Source: Polynucleobacter meluiroseus (lineage in GTDB: Bacteria > Pseudomonadota > Gammaproteobacteria > Burkholderiales > Burkholderiaceae). From it: DNA of 64,000 bases. Below are positions 34,973 to 44,157 of the stretch, piece after piece. The translations under genes were made by a program, and so were the position numbers. Every line of letters begins with the position of its first letter. Position 1 is the stretch's first letter. The stretch lies in NCBI GenBank assembly GCA_945879115.1, contig CAMDUR010000002.1:1-64000 (forward strand). The letters are read 5' to 3'. The notes under the pieces are model-generated. The model was not told where the DNA came from, ran no database searches, and was given only the letters and a program-made list of their open reading frames with translations.

Positions 34973-37357
34973 GTGAAAAAGAAACTAACTCAAATCCTTC
35001 TCGTCGGTGAAGAATGGCTATTCGATAATCCTAAAATTGTTCTTGGGATTATTTTTGCAATCAGCTTAGGCTTTGCATCATTACTTCCTAACGTGCGGAT
35101 GGGCACGGACTTTGAAGATCTTTTGCCACAAAGTCATCCATTCATTCAATTGCATAACGAAATCAAAGATGACTTTGGTGGCGCTAGTGCTGTTGTTGTT
35201 AGCGTAGAAGTTAAAGATGGTGATATTTTTACTAATGAGACTTTGCAGTTAATTGAAAACTTAACGCAAGGTGTTGATTCACTCTCTGGTGTTAACCATA
35301 ATTTGGTCAGCAGCTTAACTCATCGCCTTACAAGAAAAATCACCTTAGACGAGAGTGGCAACGTTAGAGCAGCTTTATATTTTGATCCAACCGCTGAAAA
35401 ATATTCTCAAGCTGATTTAGATCAAATGAGACGTGACGTCATGTCTAACCCAAGAGTTTATGGATTAATGGTTTCACCAGATTTAAAGTCGGCCATCATC
35501 AAAGGACAGATGAATGAAGGTGGTGAGATTGATTATCAGAAAACCTTTGCTGAGTTAACTGAATTACGTGCTAAATACGCAACAGGTAACGCGTTGATTC
35601 ATGCGACTGGTTTACCAGTTTTAACAGGTTGGGTTTATACATACCTTAATCAAATTTTGCAGATTTTGCTTTACACAGCTGTTTTGATTTTTGGTTTGCT
35701 CGTGTTTTATTTCCGTCGCTTCTACGGTGTGGCATTACCTTTATTGGGTATTTGTTTGTCATCGGCGTGGGGCTTAGGCTTTATGACGGTTTTGGGTTAC
35801 ACATTAGATCCACTTTCAATGACGATTCCATTTTTGATTGCTGCTCGAGCTACCTCTCACGGTGTTCAGTTGGTTGAGCGTTATTACTATGAGTTAGAAA
35901 TCACCAAAGATGGTAAGAAGGCAGCACGCAATTCTTTGGATGCTTTATTTAGACCAGGTTCTTTGGCGATCACAATTGATGCAATTGGTATTTTTGTAAT
36001 TGCCTTAGGTGCAGCGCCTATCAATATCAAGTTGGGTTACTACGCTGGTTTCTGGGGCTTCTCTGTGATCTTCACAGTTCACTTTATGGTGCCCTTGTTC
36101 TTGACTGTTTTGCCAGCGCCTAAGAGGACTCAAAATAACCGTTCGGGTACAACCGCTGTTTTATATAACTTCGCTAAAGTTTTGGTGACACCTTTGAACG
36201 TGAAGATTGGTTTGATCAGTACAGCATTTTTAGTGATTGTGGCTTCTTTCTTTGTCGCTCAAGTGAAGTTTGGTGAATCTGAGCCAGGTTCACCGATTTT
36301 GAACCGTACTCATGATTACAACATTTCTGCTAAATCTATTAATGAAAAATTCCCAGGTTCGGAGGAGTTATTCGTGGTGGCAAGAGTAAAGGATGAGGGT
36401 GGTATTTCTCGTCCAGAAGTCGTTCACGCGATGGAGCAGTTCGGTGACAAGATGATGGTGAAAGATCCTGAGTTGGGTGGTTACAAAGCGGTTCCAGGTT
36501 TGATCCGTCAAGTGAATATGTTGACGCACAGTGGTGACCCACGTTGGGCGCAGATTCCTGATACTCAACTGGAGGTGGCAGGTTTGATGTCAGCGTATGA
36601 ACTTTCAAGCCCAATCCCGGGTGCTATGAAAGAGTTTATGAACCCACAAGGCACAGATGCTGTTTTAGCATTCTTCTATAAGGATCATCAGGCAACAACC
36701 CTCGAGCGCATTGTGACGAACTCTAAGCAGTTAGTTAAAGAGATCAATGGCACTGTTGAAAACTTTGAGCTCTTGTTAGGTGGCGGCATTATTGGTGTGA
36801 GCGCAGCGATTGACGAAGAGAACTATATCGATACGTCGATCATTACACCGTTGGTCATGATCTTAGCCTTTATCTTTGTGATGATCTATTACGAGGCACT
36901 TCATGCTGGTTGGTTGATGGTATTGCCAATGTTATTTGCAACGATTTTGACCTACGGTTATATGGGCTTAATGAACATTGGTATTAGCGTTAATACCATT
37001 CCTGTGATTGCCGTTGGAGTCGGGGTTGGTATCGACTACGCTGTTTACATCATGGACCGTATCCGTGAAGAATATGAAGCTACGCAAGATTTACGCGAAT
37101 CAGTTTTACGTGCTTTGAGTACGACTGGTTTAGCCGTAGGCTTTACAGCAGCGACATTGATTGCTGGTGTGATCATGTGGGTGATCTTCTCAGATCTGCG
37201 CTTCCAATCAGATGCAGCGCTTTTATTAACTGTGATGTTGGCCTTGAATGCAGTTGCTGCGGTACTTTTAGTACCAGCTTGGGTGATGGCGTTCAAACCA
37301 AAATTCATCGTTGGTGTGCATCGTGATGCTGATGGCATCTTGCAAAGAGATCATTAA
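34973..37357 (+). CDS. RND/MMPL-family transporter
   Basis: The 794-residue inner-membrane protein has the two-fold RND/MMPL layout: one N-terminal span, a large periplasmic loop (about 60-220), five spans including ATSHGVQLVERYYYE, a second span and loop, then five C-terminal spans with VGVGIDYAVYIMDRIREEYE. It belongs to the hydrophobe exporter-like group related to sterol-handling proteins. A GTG start follows an AGGA site that overlaps the preceding stop. With DUF1302 and DUF1329 downstream it probably moves hydrophobic substrates or lipids between the membranes; direction of transport is not known. Confidence 0.88.
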   Translation: MKKKLTQILLVGEEWLFDNPKIVLGIIFAISLGFASLLPNVRMGTDFEDLLPQSHPFIQLHNEIKDDFGGASAVVVSVEVKDGDIFTNETLQLIENLTQGVDSLSGVNHNLVSSLTHRLTRKITLDESGNVRAALYFDPTAEKYSQADLDQMRRDVMSNPRVYGLMVSPDLKSAIIKGQMNEGGEIDYQKTFAELTELRAKYATGNALIHATGLPVLTGWVYTYLNQILQILLYTAVLIFGLLVFYFRRFYGVALPLLGICLSSAWGLGFMTVLGYTLDPLSMTIPFLIAARATSHGVQLVERYYYELEITKDGKKAARNSLDALFRPGSLAITIDAIGIFVIALGAAPINIKLGYYAGFWGFSVIFTVHFMVPLFLTVLPAPKRTQNNRSGTTAVLYNFAKVLVTPLNVKIGLISTAFLVIVASFFVAQVKFGESEPGSPILNRTHDYNISAKSINEKFPGSEELFVVARVKDEGGISRPEVVHAMEQFGDKMMVKDPELGGYKAVPGLIRQVNMLTHSGDPRWAQIPDTQLEVAGLMSAYELSSPIPGAMKEFMNPQGTDAVLAFFYKDHQATTLERIVTNSKQLVKEINGTVENFELLLGGGIIGVSAAIDEENYIDTSIITPLVMILAFIFVMIYYEALHAGWLMVLPMLFATILTYGYMGLMNIGISVNTIPVIAVGVGVGIDYAVYIMDRIREEYEATQDLRESVLRALSTTGLAVGFTAATLIAGVIMWVIFSDLRFQSDAALLLTVMLALNAVAAVLLVPAWVMAFKPKFIVGVHRDADGILQRDH

Positions 37358-37460
37358 ATATTTGAAGGGTGGTGGTTGCGCAAAAACAACACCACTTCCA
37401 AACAAGTTTTAATTATTCTGGATAAGTTAATAAAAAATTAATTAAATCAATAGGATAAAA

Positions 37461-37534
37461 AATATCGAGATAGTTAGGGGTTATTACTAATGGGAAAACT
37501 CCCTAGATAAAAAATCTCGAGAAAGCAGTATTTT
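37461..37534 (+). promoter_or_regulatory. CTCGAG-type element(s) and -10 before the DUF1302 gene
   Basis: AATCTCGAGAAA (37513-37524) is followed four bases later by TATTTT (37529-37534). About 50 bases upstream, AATATCGAGATA (37461-37472) is a second, weaker match. The rest of the 241-base gap has an imperfect GC-rich stem soon after the RND stop (about 37365-37400) and nothing else clear. Confidence 0.45.
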
Positions 37535-37598
37535 AACGGTAATAAGAGTAGTTTTTTAAATTGGTAGTTGTATAAAAGGTTCGTTAAGGAGAGTAGTT

Positions 37599-39710
37599 AT
37601 GAATAAGAAAACATGGCGCAAAGCATTACAGCCAAAGGCATTAGTCCTTGCTGCTGTATTAGCAATTGCAGGAGCAGGAGTTACTGCTCAAACCTTGCCA
37701 GATATGGGTATCACCAGTGGTGATCCATGGAATGCAGATCTTTATTATGAGAACCATACTGCAAAGCGTGAAGGTGCTGGCTTAGCTAAGTTCCGCAACA
37801 CTCTTCAGTCAGAGATGACAAAGAATCTTAGCGATGGTTGGAGATTCCGCAGTATCTTGCGTGCTACATACGATGGTGTATACGACCTGAATGATAAAGA
37901 GTATGGTAAGAATGCTGGTGGCGCAGTGCAGATGACTAACTCTTATGCCGGAGCAGGTGTAGTACCACCATTGAATACCGCTGGTGCAACCGTACCTTAC
38001 GGCGGTGGCGTAGTAAATTACGATGCCGCAGTCGCTTTATTTGGTGGAGGTAGCTTCTATAATGGCTATGGTTATACCAGTGGTTCAGGTGTATTCCCGG
38101 CCGCGCCTAACGCTGCAAATTTCACATATGGTGCTAACAATACAAACACTGGTCTTCAAATTTTAGGCGCAGGTTGGCATGGCGCTCATAGCACTACTGG
38201 TTTGAGTTTTGCTGTTCCAGTTCGTCCGTGTGATGTCGATTCACGTGGCTGCCGTGATTTCGGTGGATATGGTAATAAGACAAAATCTGAGTTAGCAATG
38301 CCAGACTTTAATGATCGCCTAGATTTTATTCGTGAAGCCTTCGTAACTAAAGATGTTAAGTTAGATGGTAACGAAAGCGTTTTCCTTAAGATTGGAAAAC
38401 AACAGGTTGTTTGGGGTCGTACTGACTTATTCCGCGTGCTAGATGTGATCAACCCAGTTGATTATTCACGTAACAATATTTATGACGAGTTGCAAGATAT
38501 TCGTATCCCAATGTGGATTGCTCAAGCTGAGTACCGTATGGGTGGTAGCGAAAATATGCAAGACCGTAATATTTCTGCTGTTTGGAATTTTGATCGTTTC
38601 CGACCTAATAATTTGGGTCAGGGTGGTACACCCAATAGCATTTTGGATGCGGGTAACTTGTTCCGTTCATTGGCAAACTGCTGGGATAATGGTTGTACAG
38701 TAGGTAACTTTGGCGTGGGTACCCCAGGCGGTGGTTACGCAACAAACTTTGGACCAGGTCAAATTGGTATCAATAAAGTTGACTTGCCAAACTGGAGTTT
38801 AGACAACACTCAATTAGGTTTGAAATTTGAGGGTATTACTAAAGAAGGTTTCAGCTTCTCTTTAAATGCTTTGACTTACCGTTCACAATTGCCATCATTG
38901 CGTGGTATGAGAACTCAAGGTACTGACAACCCATTTTTGGGTGCTCCTGTAACTCTTGCAACAAATACTCCGGGTCCATCTACGGTTCCAGTAACTACAA
39001 CGGGATCATATATTCCTCTGTTTGAAGTTGTTTATCCACGCGTGAACTTAATTGGTGCTTCAATGGACTTCCAGGCAGAGTCAATTGGCGCAGCGATTCG
39101 TTTGGAGGGCGCTTACACAAAGGGTGAAGAGTTTGCCAATACATTACGTCCGGAGTTGTATTCTAAAAATGCAGTATGGCGTTCTGTAATCGGTGTTGAC
39201 CGACCAACATTCGTACCATTTATCAGCACAGAGCGTACGGTATTGTTTTCAGGCCAATTGTTCTTCCAGCACATCTTTAATCATGAACAAGAGCAACGTC
39301 CTTGGGGTATGAGTGGTATGCCTGATTGGGAAAATAACGTCATCGGTACATTATTGGTAAAAGCTTTCTTGATGCAAGATCGTGTTAGCCCAGAAGTAAT
39401 CTTTGCCCGCGACTTCCGTGCACAAGCTAACGTGGTTGCTCCGGCTGTAGAGTACTCACCAACAGATAACTTGAAGTTCAAGTTTGGTGCTAACGTGAAG
39501 TTTGGTACAGAGCAACCTAATCAAGCATGGAGCTCTGCACACTCAGCCAACCAATTGGCCCCATTTACCAATATGGGTGTTAATGGTGGCCTACAGCAGT
39601 ATGACTCAGGGTTAGGTGGTATTGAGCCTCTAGGTCGCTTCCGTGCAGGTCCAATCGGCACAGCATTTGGTCAGAACGATATTTACGTGACAATGCGTTA
39701 CAAGTTTTAA
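37599..39710 (+). CDS. DUF1302 family outer-membrane protein
   Basis: The 703-residue protein has a signal peptide (basic start, hydrophobic ALVLAAVLAIAGAGVTAQ, cleavage after AQ) and a long beta-strand-rich body ending in a C-terminal aromatic residue (DIYVTMRYKF), the mark of outer-membrane beta barrels. Segments such as LKIGKQQVVWGRTDLFRVLD are typical of DUF1302. The family is associated with uptake of hydrophobic substrates and occurs next to DUF1329 genes, as here (18-base gap). A strong ribosome site (GGAGAG) precedes it. Confidence 0.88.
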   Translation: MNKKTWRKALQPKALVLAAVLAIAGAGVTAQTLPDMGITSGDPWNADLYYENHTAKREGAGLAKFRNTLQSEMTKNLSDGWRFRSILRATYDGVYDLNDKEYGKNAGGAVQMTNSYAGAGVVPPLNTAGATVPYGGGVVNYDAAVALFGGGSFYNGYGYTSGSGVFPAAPNAANFTYGANNTNTGLQILGAGWHGAHSTTGLSFAVPVRPCDVDSRGCRDFGGYGNKTKSELAMPDFNDRLDFIREAFVTKDVKLDGNESVFLKIGKQQVVWGRTDLFRVLDVINPVDYSRNNIYDELQDIRIPMWIAQAEYRMGGSENMQDRNISAVWNFDRFRPNNLGQGGTPNSILDAGNLFRSLANCWDNGCTVGNFGVGTPGGGYATNFGPGQIGINKVDLPNWSLDNTQLGLKFEGITKEGFSFSLNALTYRSQLPSLRGMRTQGTDNPFLGAPVTLATNTPGPSTVPVTTTGSYIPLFEVVYPRVNLIGASMDFQAESIGAAIRLEGAYTKGEEFANTLRPELYSKNAVWRSVIGVDRPTFVPFISTERTVLFSGQLFFQHIFNHEQEQRPWGMSGMPDWENNVIGTLLVKAFLMQDRVSPEVIFARDFRAQANVVAPAVEYSPTDNLKFKFGANVKFGTEQPNQAWSSAHSANQLAPFTNMGVNGGLQQYDSGLGGIEPLGRFRAGPIGTAFGQNDIYVTMRYKF

Positions 39711-39728
39711 TTAAGGAGTTATTAAATA

Positions 39729-41039
39729 ATGAAAACAAAATTTTCCGCTTTAGTAGTTGCTTTGATGGCGGTAGGTGCTGCAAGTATGGCATCTGCTGCT
39801 ACAGAAGCTGATTTGGAAAGATCATTCTTCCCCTATAAGAATGGTGTTCCAACATTCCCTGGCCTAACTGAGGGTACTGTTCTCACAGCTAAAAACGTTG
39901 ATCAGTTCAAAGATACATTAGATCCTGCGATGTATGACATGGTTAAGCGTGGTTGGACAGAGATGACTGTTGGTAAGACAACTTCATTTGATATGAACAA
40001 GCCTTATGTTGAGGCCTCACGCGCCAACATGAATAAAACTAAGCTTGGTCCTAAACTAGGTGACATCGAGGGTTTCGTTGCTGGTCGTCCATTCTTGGAT
40101 GAGCCATCAATGAGCGATCCACGTGCTGCTGAAAAGATCATGTGGAACTACAAGTACGGTGTGAACTGGGGAGATAATGCTACCATTTCTCCTTTCTACT
40201 GGAAGTATCGCAACTTAGCTACAGGTCAAGTAGATAAGACATTGAAAGTGCATTTCAATTTCTTGAACTTTACTCACCGTGTAGAGCACGATCCAAAGCC
40301 AAATGTTCCTGGTAATGCTTCTAACTTATTCCGCGGAATTTACATGACTGTTGAATCTCCTCCTGATTTAAAGAACACTCAGTTGTTGATTCAACGTTAT
40401 GAAGATGACGCTAAAAGAGATGATGCTTATTTGTACTTAGGTTTCCAACGTCGCGTGCGTCGTTTGGCAACTGGTCAAGTAACGGACTCATTCTTGGGTG
40501 CTGACTTGATGATTCAAGACTTTGAAGGTTATAACGATCGTCTATCTGCCTATACATGGAAGTACTTAGGCGCTAAGACAATTATGATGCCTTACTATTA
40601 CCATAACAATTTGCAACTAGCTGAAGATATGCCTAAAGAAGCTGATGGCTACAAGTTTGTTGACTTTGGTGGTCAAGGTGGTTGTTTCCAAAAAATCACA
40701 TGGCAGTTGCGTAAAGTTTACACAGTTGAGGGTGCTCCAGTTGATCCAAGCCCAATCGGCAAGCGTTTGCTTTACATTGATGTCCAAACTAACACAATTA
40801 ACCGCAGCGTGATTTACGATAAGAAGGGCGAAATCTGGAAGACATTTACGATTGGTAAGGCTCACCCAGATGCCCACCATCCTGTAAACAAAGGATCTGG
40901 TATTCCTATCGATGACTCATTCTCATTGGTTGACTTGCAATCTAAGCGTTGCACAACAGGTCAGTTCAAAGGTTTGATCGATCCTAAGTTAAGCCCACCG
41001 GCTAAGTTCCAAGTGCAGTTTATGCGCGGCGGTGACTAA
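39729..41039 (+). CDS. DUF1329 family exported protein (complete copy)
   Basis: The 436-residue protein has a signal peptide (KFSALVVALMAVGAASMASAA) and the DUF1329 body, related to outer-membrane lipoprotein-sorting proteins. The C-terminal end, with GKAHPDAHHP and KRCTTGQFKG, aligns with the truncated gene at 1-213. It lies directly after DUF1302 and is followed by a terminator, so the two form one short transcript or the tail of the RND operon. Proposed role: periplasmic carrier that works with the outer-membrane protein; not proved. Confidence 0.88.
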   Translation: MKTKFSALVVALMAVGAASMASAATEADLERSFFPYKNGVPTFPGLTEGTVLTAKNVDQFKDTLDPAMYDMVKRGWTEMTVGKTTSFDMNKPYVEASRANMNKTKLGPKLGDIEGFVAGRPFLDEPSMSDPRAAEKIMWNYKYGVNWGDNATISPFYWKYRNLATGQVDKTLKVHFNFLNFTHRVEHDPKPNVPGNASNLFRGIYMTVESPPDLKNTQLLIQRYEDDAKRDDAYLYLGFQRRVRRLATGQVTDSFLGADLMIQDFEGYNDRLSAYTWKYLGAKTIMMPYYYHNNLQLAEDMPKEADGYKFVDFGGQGGCFQKITWQLRKVYTVEGAPVDPSPIGKRLLYIDVQTNTINRSVIYDKKGEIWKTFTIGKAHPDAHHPVNKGSGIPIDDSFSLVDLQSKRCTTGQFKGLIDPKLSPPAKFQVQFMRGGD

Positions 41040-41087
41040 TCCAGTTTCTGTGTGGATTTAGGTTGAGGTAACTCAATCTATATTTAG

Positions 41088-41122
41088 ACCCTCAAGAGCT
41101 TTTGTTCTTGAGGGTTTTTTCT
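41088..41122 (+). terminator. Rho-independent terminator after DUF1329
   Basis: ACCCTCAAGA (41088-41097) and TCTTGAGGGT (41106-41115) pair perfectly around an eight-base loop, followed by a T run. Confidence 0.92.
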
Positions 41123-41124
41123 TG

Positions 41125-41138
41125 TTACAAAATTGTAA
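41125..41138 (+). promoter_or_regulatory. Activator-site-like palindrome before the dmpR-like gene
   Basis: TTACAAAATTGTAA (41125-41138) differs at one position from the TTACAAATTTGTAA sites found three times before dmpL. It lies 51 bases before the regulator start, at a place suited to autoregulation. The binding protein is inferred. Confidence 0.5.
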
Positions 41139-41188
41139 AAATAGACGAAAATAGAATTAATATCAAAAGTAAATAACCGGAGACATAG

Positions 41189-42862
41189 TTGAAAAAAGTT
41201 CTGGAGCCAGAACTAGTTGATTTGCGATCTAAGCTTAAATTTTCATTTGAAACAGGTGAGATTTGGCTAGGAGAAAATCGCATGATGCTCATGCACGTTG
41301 CTGCCATGGGCGCATTTCGTAGTGAGATTATCCAGTCTTTGGGATTGGAGCGTGCTAGAGGTTTATTGGTACGTCTTGGTTACGCCTCAGGTGTGCGTGA
41401 CGCAGAGTTAGCAAAAAGCCTACCCAGTAACGATTCGCCTGAGGCGGGCGTCATGTTGGGCCCAGCACTCCATTCTTTTAAAGGCATGGTTCGTGTTGAA
41501 AAGCGAAAACTTGAAATGGATATCCCCAACGGCAAATTTGCAGGTGAGTTTGTTTGGGAAAACTCCTGGGAAGCTCAAACCCATTTGGAAGAGTTTGGCA
41601 TTGGTACAGATGCAGAATGTTGGACTCAAGTAGGGTATGCATCTGGTTATGTGTCTACCTTTGTAGGTCGTCCGGTTATTTTTAAAGAAACCAAATGTGT
41701 TTGCAAGGGCGATCATCATTGTTATATTGAAGCTCGTCTTCTAGAGCATTGGGAAGACTCTGAAGATTATTTAAAGTATTACAAACCAGAAAATATTGCC
41801 GGTCGATTGATTGACTTGCAAGAAGAGGTTGTTAGCTTACGAGCTTCTTTAAGTATAAAAGCTTTGCCAGCAAATATTATTGGTGAGTCGGAGCCTTTTA
41901 AAGCAGCTTTGGATTTAGCATCAACCGCAGCTGCAAAGCCGATAACAGTTCTTTTATTGGGTGAAACAGGGGTTGGCAAGGAAGTATTTGCGCATTGGAT
42001 ACATGACAACAGTGATCGCTTGGATCAACCGTTTGTTGCATTAAATTGCGCAGCGATACCGAATGACTTATTAGAGTCTGAATTGTTTGGCGTTGAAAAA
42101 GGGGCCTTCACGGGGGCACAGCAATCCCGACCAGGCCGCTTTGAGCGAGCAGATGGTGGAACTCTGTTTTTAGATGAGGTTGGTGATCTTACCTTGGCGG
42201 CTCAGGTTAAGTTGCTACGAGTATTGGAAAGTGGTGAACTTGAGCGCTTGGGAGATGTTAAAACGCGTAAGGTAAATGTTCGCCTGATTGCGGCTACCAA
42301 TGTGAATCTTCAGAAAGCTGTAAAGGATGGCAAATTTAGAGCTGACTTGTATTATCGCCTCAATGCTTATCCCGTCAACATTCCACCCTTACGTGATAGA
42401 AAAATAGATATCCCATTATTGCTAGAAGCATTTATTAAAAAATATGCATTACTTCATAACAAGAGAGTTGTGGGTGTCACAGATAAAGCCATGCGTATGT
42501 TGATGAGTTATGACTGGCCAGGAAATATTCGTGAATTAGAAAATATGATGGAGCGAGGCGTCTTACTTACAGCATCCGATGAGCGTATAGAGTTAAAACA
42601 TCTTTTTGCTGGAGTAGCTGATATCTTCTCTGAAGAAGTGGAGTTGAGTATTCTGGGGCGAGTTGCTTCACAAAATATGACTTCGATTGATGCGTTAATT
42701 GAAGCTATGATCAAAGATGGCATTTCTTTAGAAAATTGCGAGTTGATGTTGATGGAAGCGGCGGTTAAGAAAACCAGTGGCAATATTGCCAAAGCCGCAG
42801 AATTGCTGGGCGTTACCCGTCGTCAAGTAGCCTACCGATTAGAAAAAGAAGATAAAAAGTAA
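41189..42862 (+). CDS. DmpR/XylR-family sigma-54 activator (copy 1)
   Basis: The 557-residue protein has the DmpR/XylR/PoxR layout: an aromatic-sensing XylR_N plus V4R domain (about 1-200) with the Cys residues of the zinc site (ECW and [10 protein letters not shown]), a linker, an AAA+ domain (about 230-470) with Walker A GETGVGKE, the sigma-54-contacting GAFTGA loop and Walker [10 protein letters not shown], and a C-terminal Fis-type helix-turn-helix ([20 protein letters not shown]). It begins at a TTG codon with a CCGGAGA ribosome site. It lies directly upstream of dmpLNO, which has a sigma-54 promoter with three phased palindromes; it should activate these genes in response to phenols. 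Confidence 0.93.
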   Translation: MKKVLEPELVDLRSKLKFSFETGEIWLGENRMMLMHVAAMGAFRSEIIQSLGLERARGLLVRLGYASGVRDAELAKSLPSNDSPEAGVMLGPALHSFKGMVRVEKRKLEMDIPNGKFAGEFVWENSWEAQTHLEEFGIGTDAECWTQVGYASGYVSTFVGRPVIFKETKCVCKGDHHCYIEARLLEHWEDSEDYLKYYKPENIAGRLIDLQEEVVSLRASLSIKALPANIIGESEPFKAALDLASTAAAKPITVLLLGETGVGKEVFAHWIHDNSDRLDQPFVALNCAAIPNDLLESELFGVEKGAFTGAQQSRPGRFERADGGTLFLDEVGDLTLAAQVKLLRVLESGELERLGDVKTRKVNVRLIAATNVNLQKAVKDGKFRADLYYRLNAYPVNIPPLRDRKIDIPLLLEAFIKKYALLHNKRVVGVTDKAMRMLMSYDWPGNIRELENMMERGVLLTASDERIELKHLFAGVADIFSEEVELSILGRVASQNMTSIDALIEAMIKDGISLENCELMLMEAAVKKTSGNIAKAAELLGVTRRQVAYRLEKEDKK

Positions 42863-42901
42863 GCTCTTATTTATAATCAAAAAAAAGATAAGTCAGAGAT
42901 A

Positions 42902-42978
42902 TTACAAATTTGTAACATGGGTATTACAGGGCTTACAAATTTGTAACATGGGTATTACAGGGCTTACAAATTTGTAAC
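42902..42978 (+). repeat. Three 31-bp-phased palindromic activator sites (UAS)
   Basis: The perfect 14-bp palindrome TTACAAATTTGTAA (each followed by C) begins at 42902, 42933 and 42964, exactly 31 bases apart. The intervening 16 bases (positions 42917-42932 and 42948-42963) are identical. Site centres lie roughly 175, 144 and 113 bases upstream of the predicted dmpL transcription start, the region where DmpR/XylR-type upstream activating sites occur, and the spacing is close to three helical turns, so all sites face one side of the DNA. Two such sites are usual in this family; three is unusual. Confidence 0.85.
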
Positions 42979-43058
42979 TTTTGTTACTGCTTGAGAGTTA
43001 GTGGTTTTCCCTGAGTGACCGGGCTATAAAGCCCATATATATTGATCTTGAACATGTT

Positions 43059-43074
43059 TGGCACGATATTTGCA
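43059..43074 (+). promoter_or_regulatory. Sigma-54 (-24/-12) promoter of dmpLNO
   Basis: TGGCAC (43059-43064), five bases, then TTGCA (43070-43074) match the sigma-54 consensus fully. Transcription should start about 43085, which rules out any coding start upstream of that point. Confidence 0.9.
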
Positions 43075-43134
43075 TTAATATTAATCGAAAGACATTATTT
43101 TAAGTGCAAGCCTTCACTTTTATGGAGCATGAAT

Positions 43135-44133
43135 ATGCAAGTTGACTTACAAACGATAGCCTTAAAGCCGCTTAGAAATACCTTTAAGCACATTGAAAAG
43201 CGTTTCGGCGATAAAGTAGCTTCACGCTATCAAGAAGCTACTTATGACCTCCAACCAACAGATAATTTTCACTATAGACCAACATGGGATCCCACACGCG
43301 AGATCCATGATGTGGGCCGTACAAAGATTGTTCTAAAAGACTGGTACGTATTAAAAGATCCGCGTCAATTTTACTATGGTACCTACACGCAAGCTCGAGC
43401 TCGACAGCAAGATGCCATCGAGAAGAGTTTTGACTTTATTGAAGAGCGTGGCCTAGAGAACTCTTTGAATGCAGAAGTTAAAGCCATTGCGTTGAAAACA
43501 TTAATGCCTTTGCGTCACGTAGCTTGGGGCGCCAATATGAATAACAACATGATGGCTGCTTACGCTTACGGCACAGCTTTGAATCAAGCTTGTACTTATG
43601 CTAGTTTTGACCATTTAGGTATTGCGCAATATTTAACACGTTTAGGTTTAGCTTTAGGAGATGTAGATTCTCTTAAGGCCGGTAAGGCCTCATGGGAAAC
43701 TGATGCTGATTGGCAACCACTACGTCAGTTCGTAGAGGAAACATTGATCACTCGTGATGTGATGGAATTGTTTGTAGCCCAAAACTTTGCTTTAGATGGT
43801 TTGCTATACCCATTGGTATACAAAGAAGCTGTTGACGGTGTTTGGGCAGTTAAATCAGGTCCAACCATCGGCATGATGACTGTGTTCATGGCTGACTGGC
43901 AAGCTGAAACAGCAAAGTGGGTTGATGCTGTTCTTAAAGCGGCTGCTGCTGAGTCACCTGAGAACAAAGCCTTGTTAAGTGAATGGGCAAGTGCTTGGGC
44001 CAAGAAAGCCAAAGCCGCATTGGTACCGGTTTCAAAAATTGCTTTAGGTGTAGAGGCTGATGCTGCATTAGCGGATGTTTCTTTTGCGTTACAAGAACGT
44101 GCCAAGAAAATCGGCATCGAATTAAATTTCTAA
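43135..44133 (+). CDS. dmpL: Phenol hydroxylase beta subunit P1 (DmpL-like)
   Basis: The 332-residue protein is the beta subunit of the dimeric (alpha-beta-gamma)2 phenol hydroxylase. It has the ferritin-like helical fold without the diiron ligands: KDWYVLKDPRQFYYGTYTQARARQQ near residue 80, and MPLRHVAWGANMNNNMMAAYAYGTAL. Length fits DmpL (331). I choose ATG 43135 because a GGAG site lies seven bases upstream and the sigma-54 promoter excludes the in-frame codon at 43042. The gene is first in a P1-P3-P4 set; P2, normally next, is encoded at 679. Confidence 0.94.
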   Translation: MQVDLQTIALKPLRNTFKHIEKRFGDKVASRYQEATYDLQPTDNFHYRPTWDPTREIHDVGRTKIVLKDWYVLKDPRQFYYGTYTQARARQQDAIEKSFDFIEERGLENSLNAEVKAIALKTLMPLRHVAWGANMNNNMMAAYAYGTALNQACTYASFDHLGIAQYLTRLGLALGDVDSLKAGKASWETDADWQPLRQFVEETLITRDVMELFVAQNFALDGLLYPLVYKEAVDGVWAVKSGPTIGMMTVFMADWQAETAKWVDAVLKAAAAESPENKALLSEWASAWAKKAKAALVPVSKIALGVEADAALADVSFALQERAKKIGIELNF

Positions 44134-44157
44134 TATTTAGAGACGGAGATATAAATC

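Noticed and set aside
42902-42978. Regular 31-bp repeats resembling a short CRISPR array
   Set aside because: The unit between palindromes is itself repeated, there are no unique spacers, no cas genes, and the position before a sigma-54 promoter fits activator sites.
43042-43134. Longer reading frame for dmpL starting at 43042
   Set aside because: The extra codons overlap the sigma-54 promoter at 43059-43074; the ribosome site and DmpL length fit 43135.
13700-43405. Further CTCGAG sequences inside genes (about 13707, 36701 and 43398)
   Set aside because: They lack the AAT/ATT flanks and lie within coding sequence, so they look like chance hexamers.
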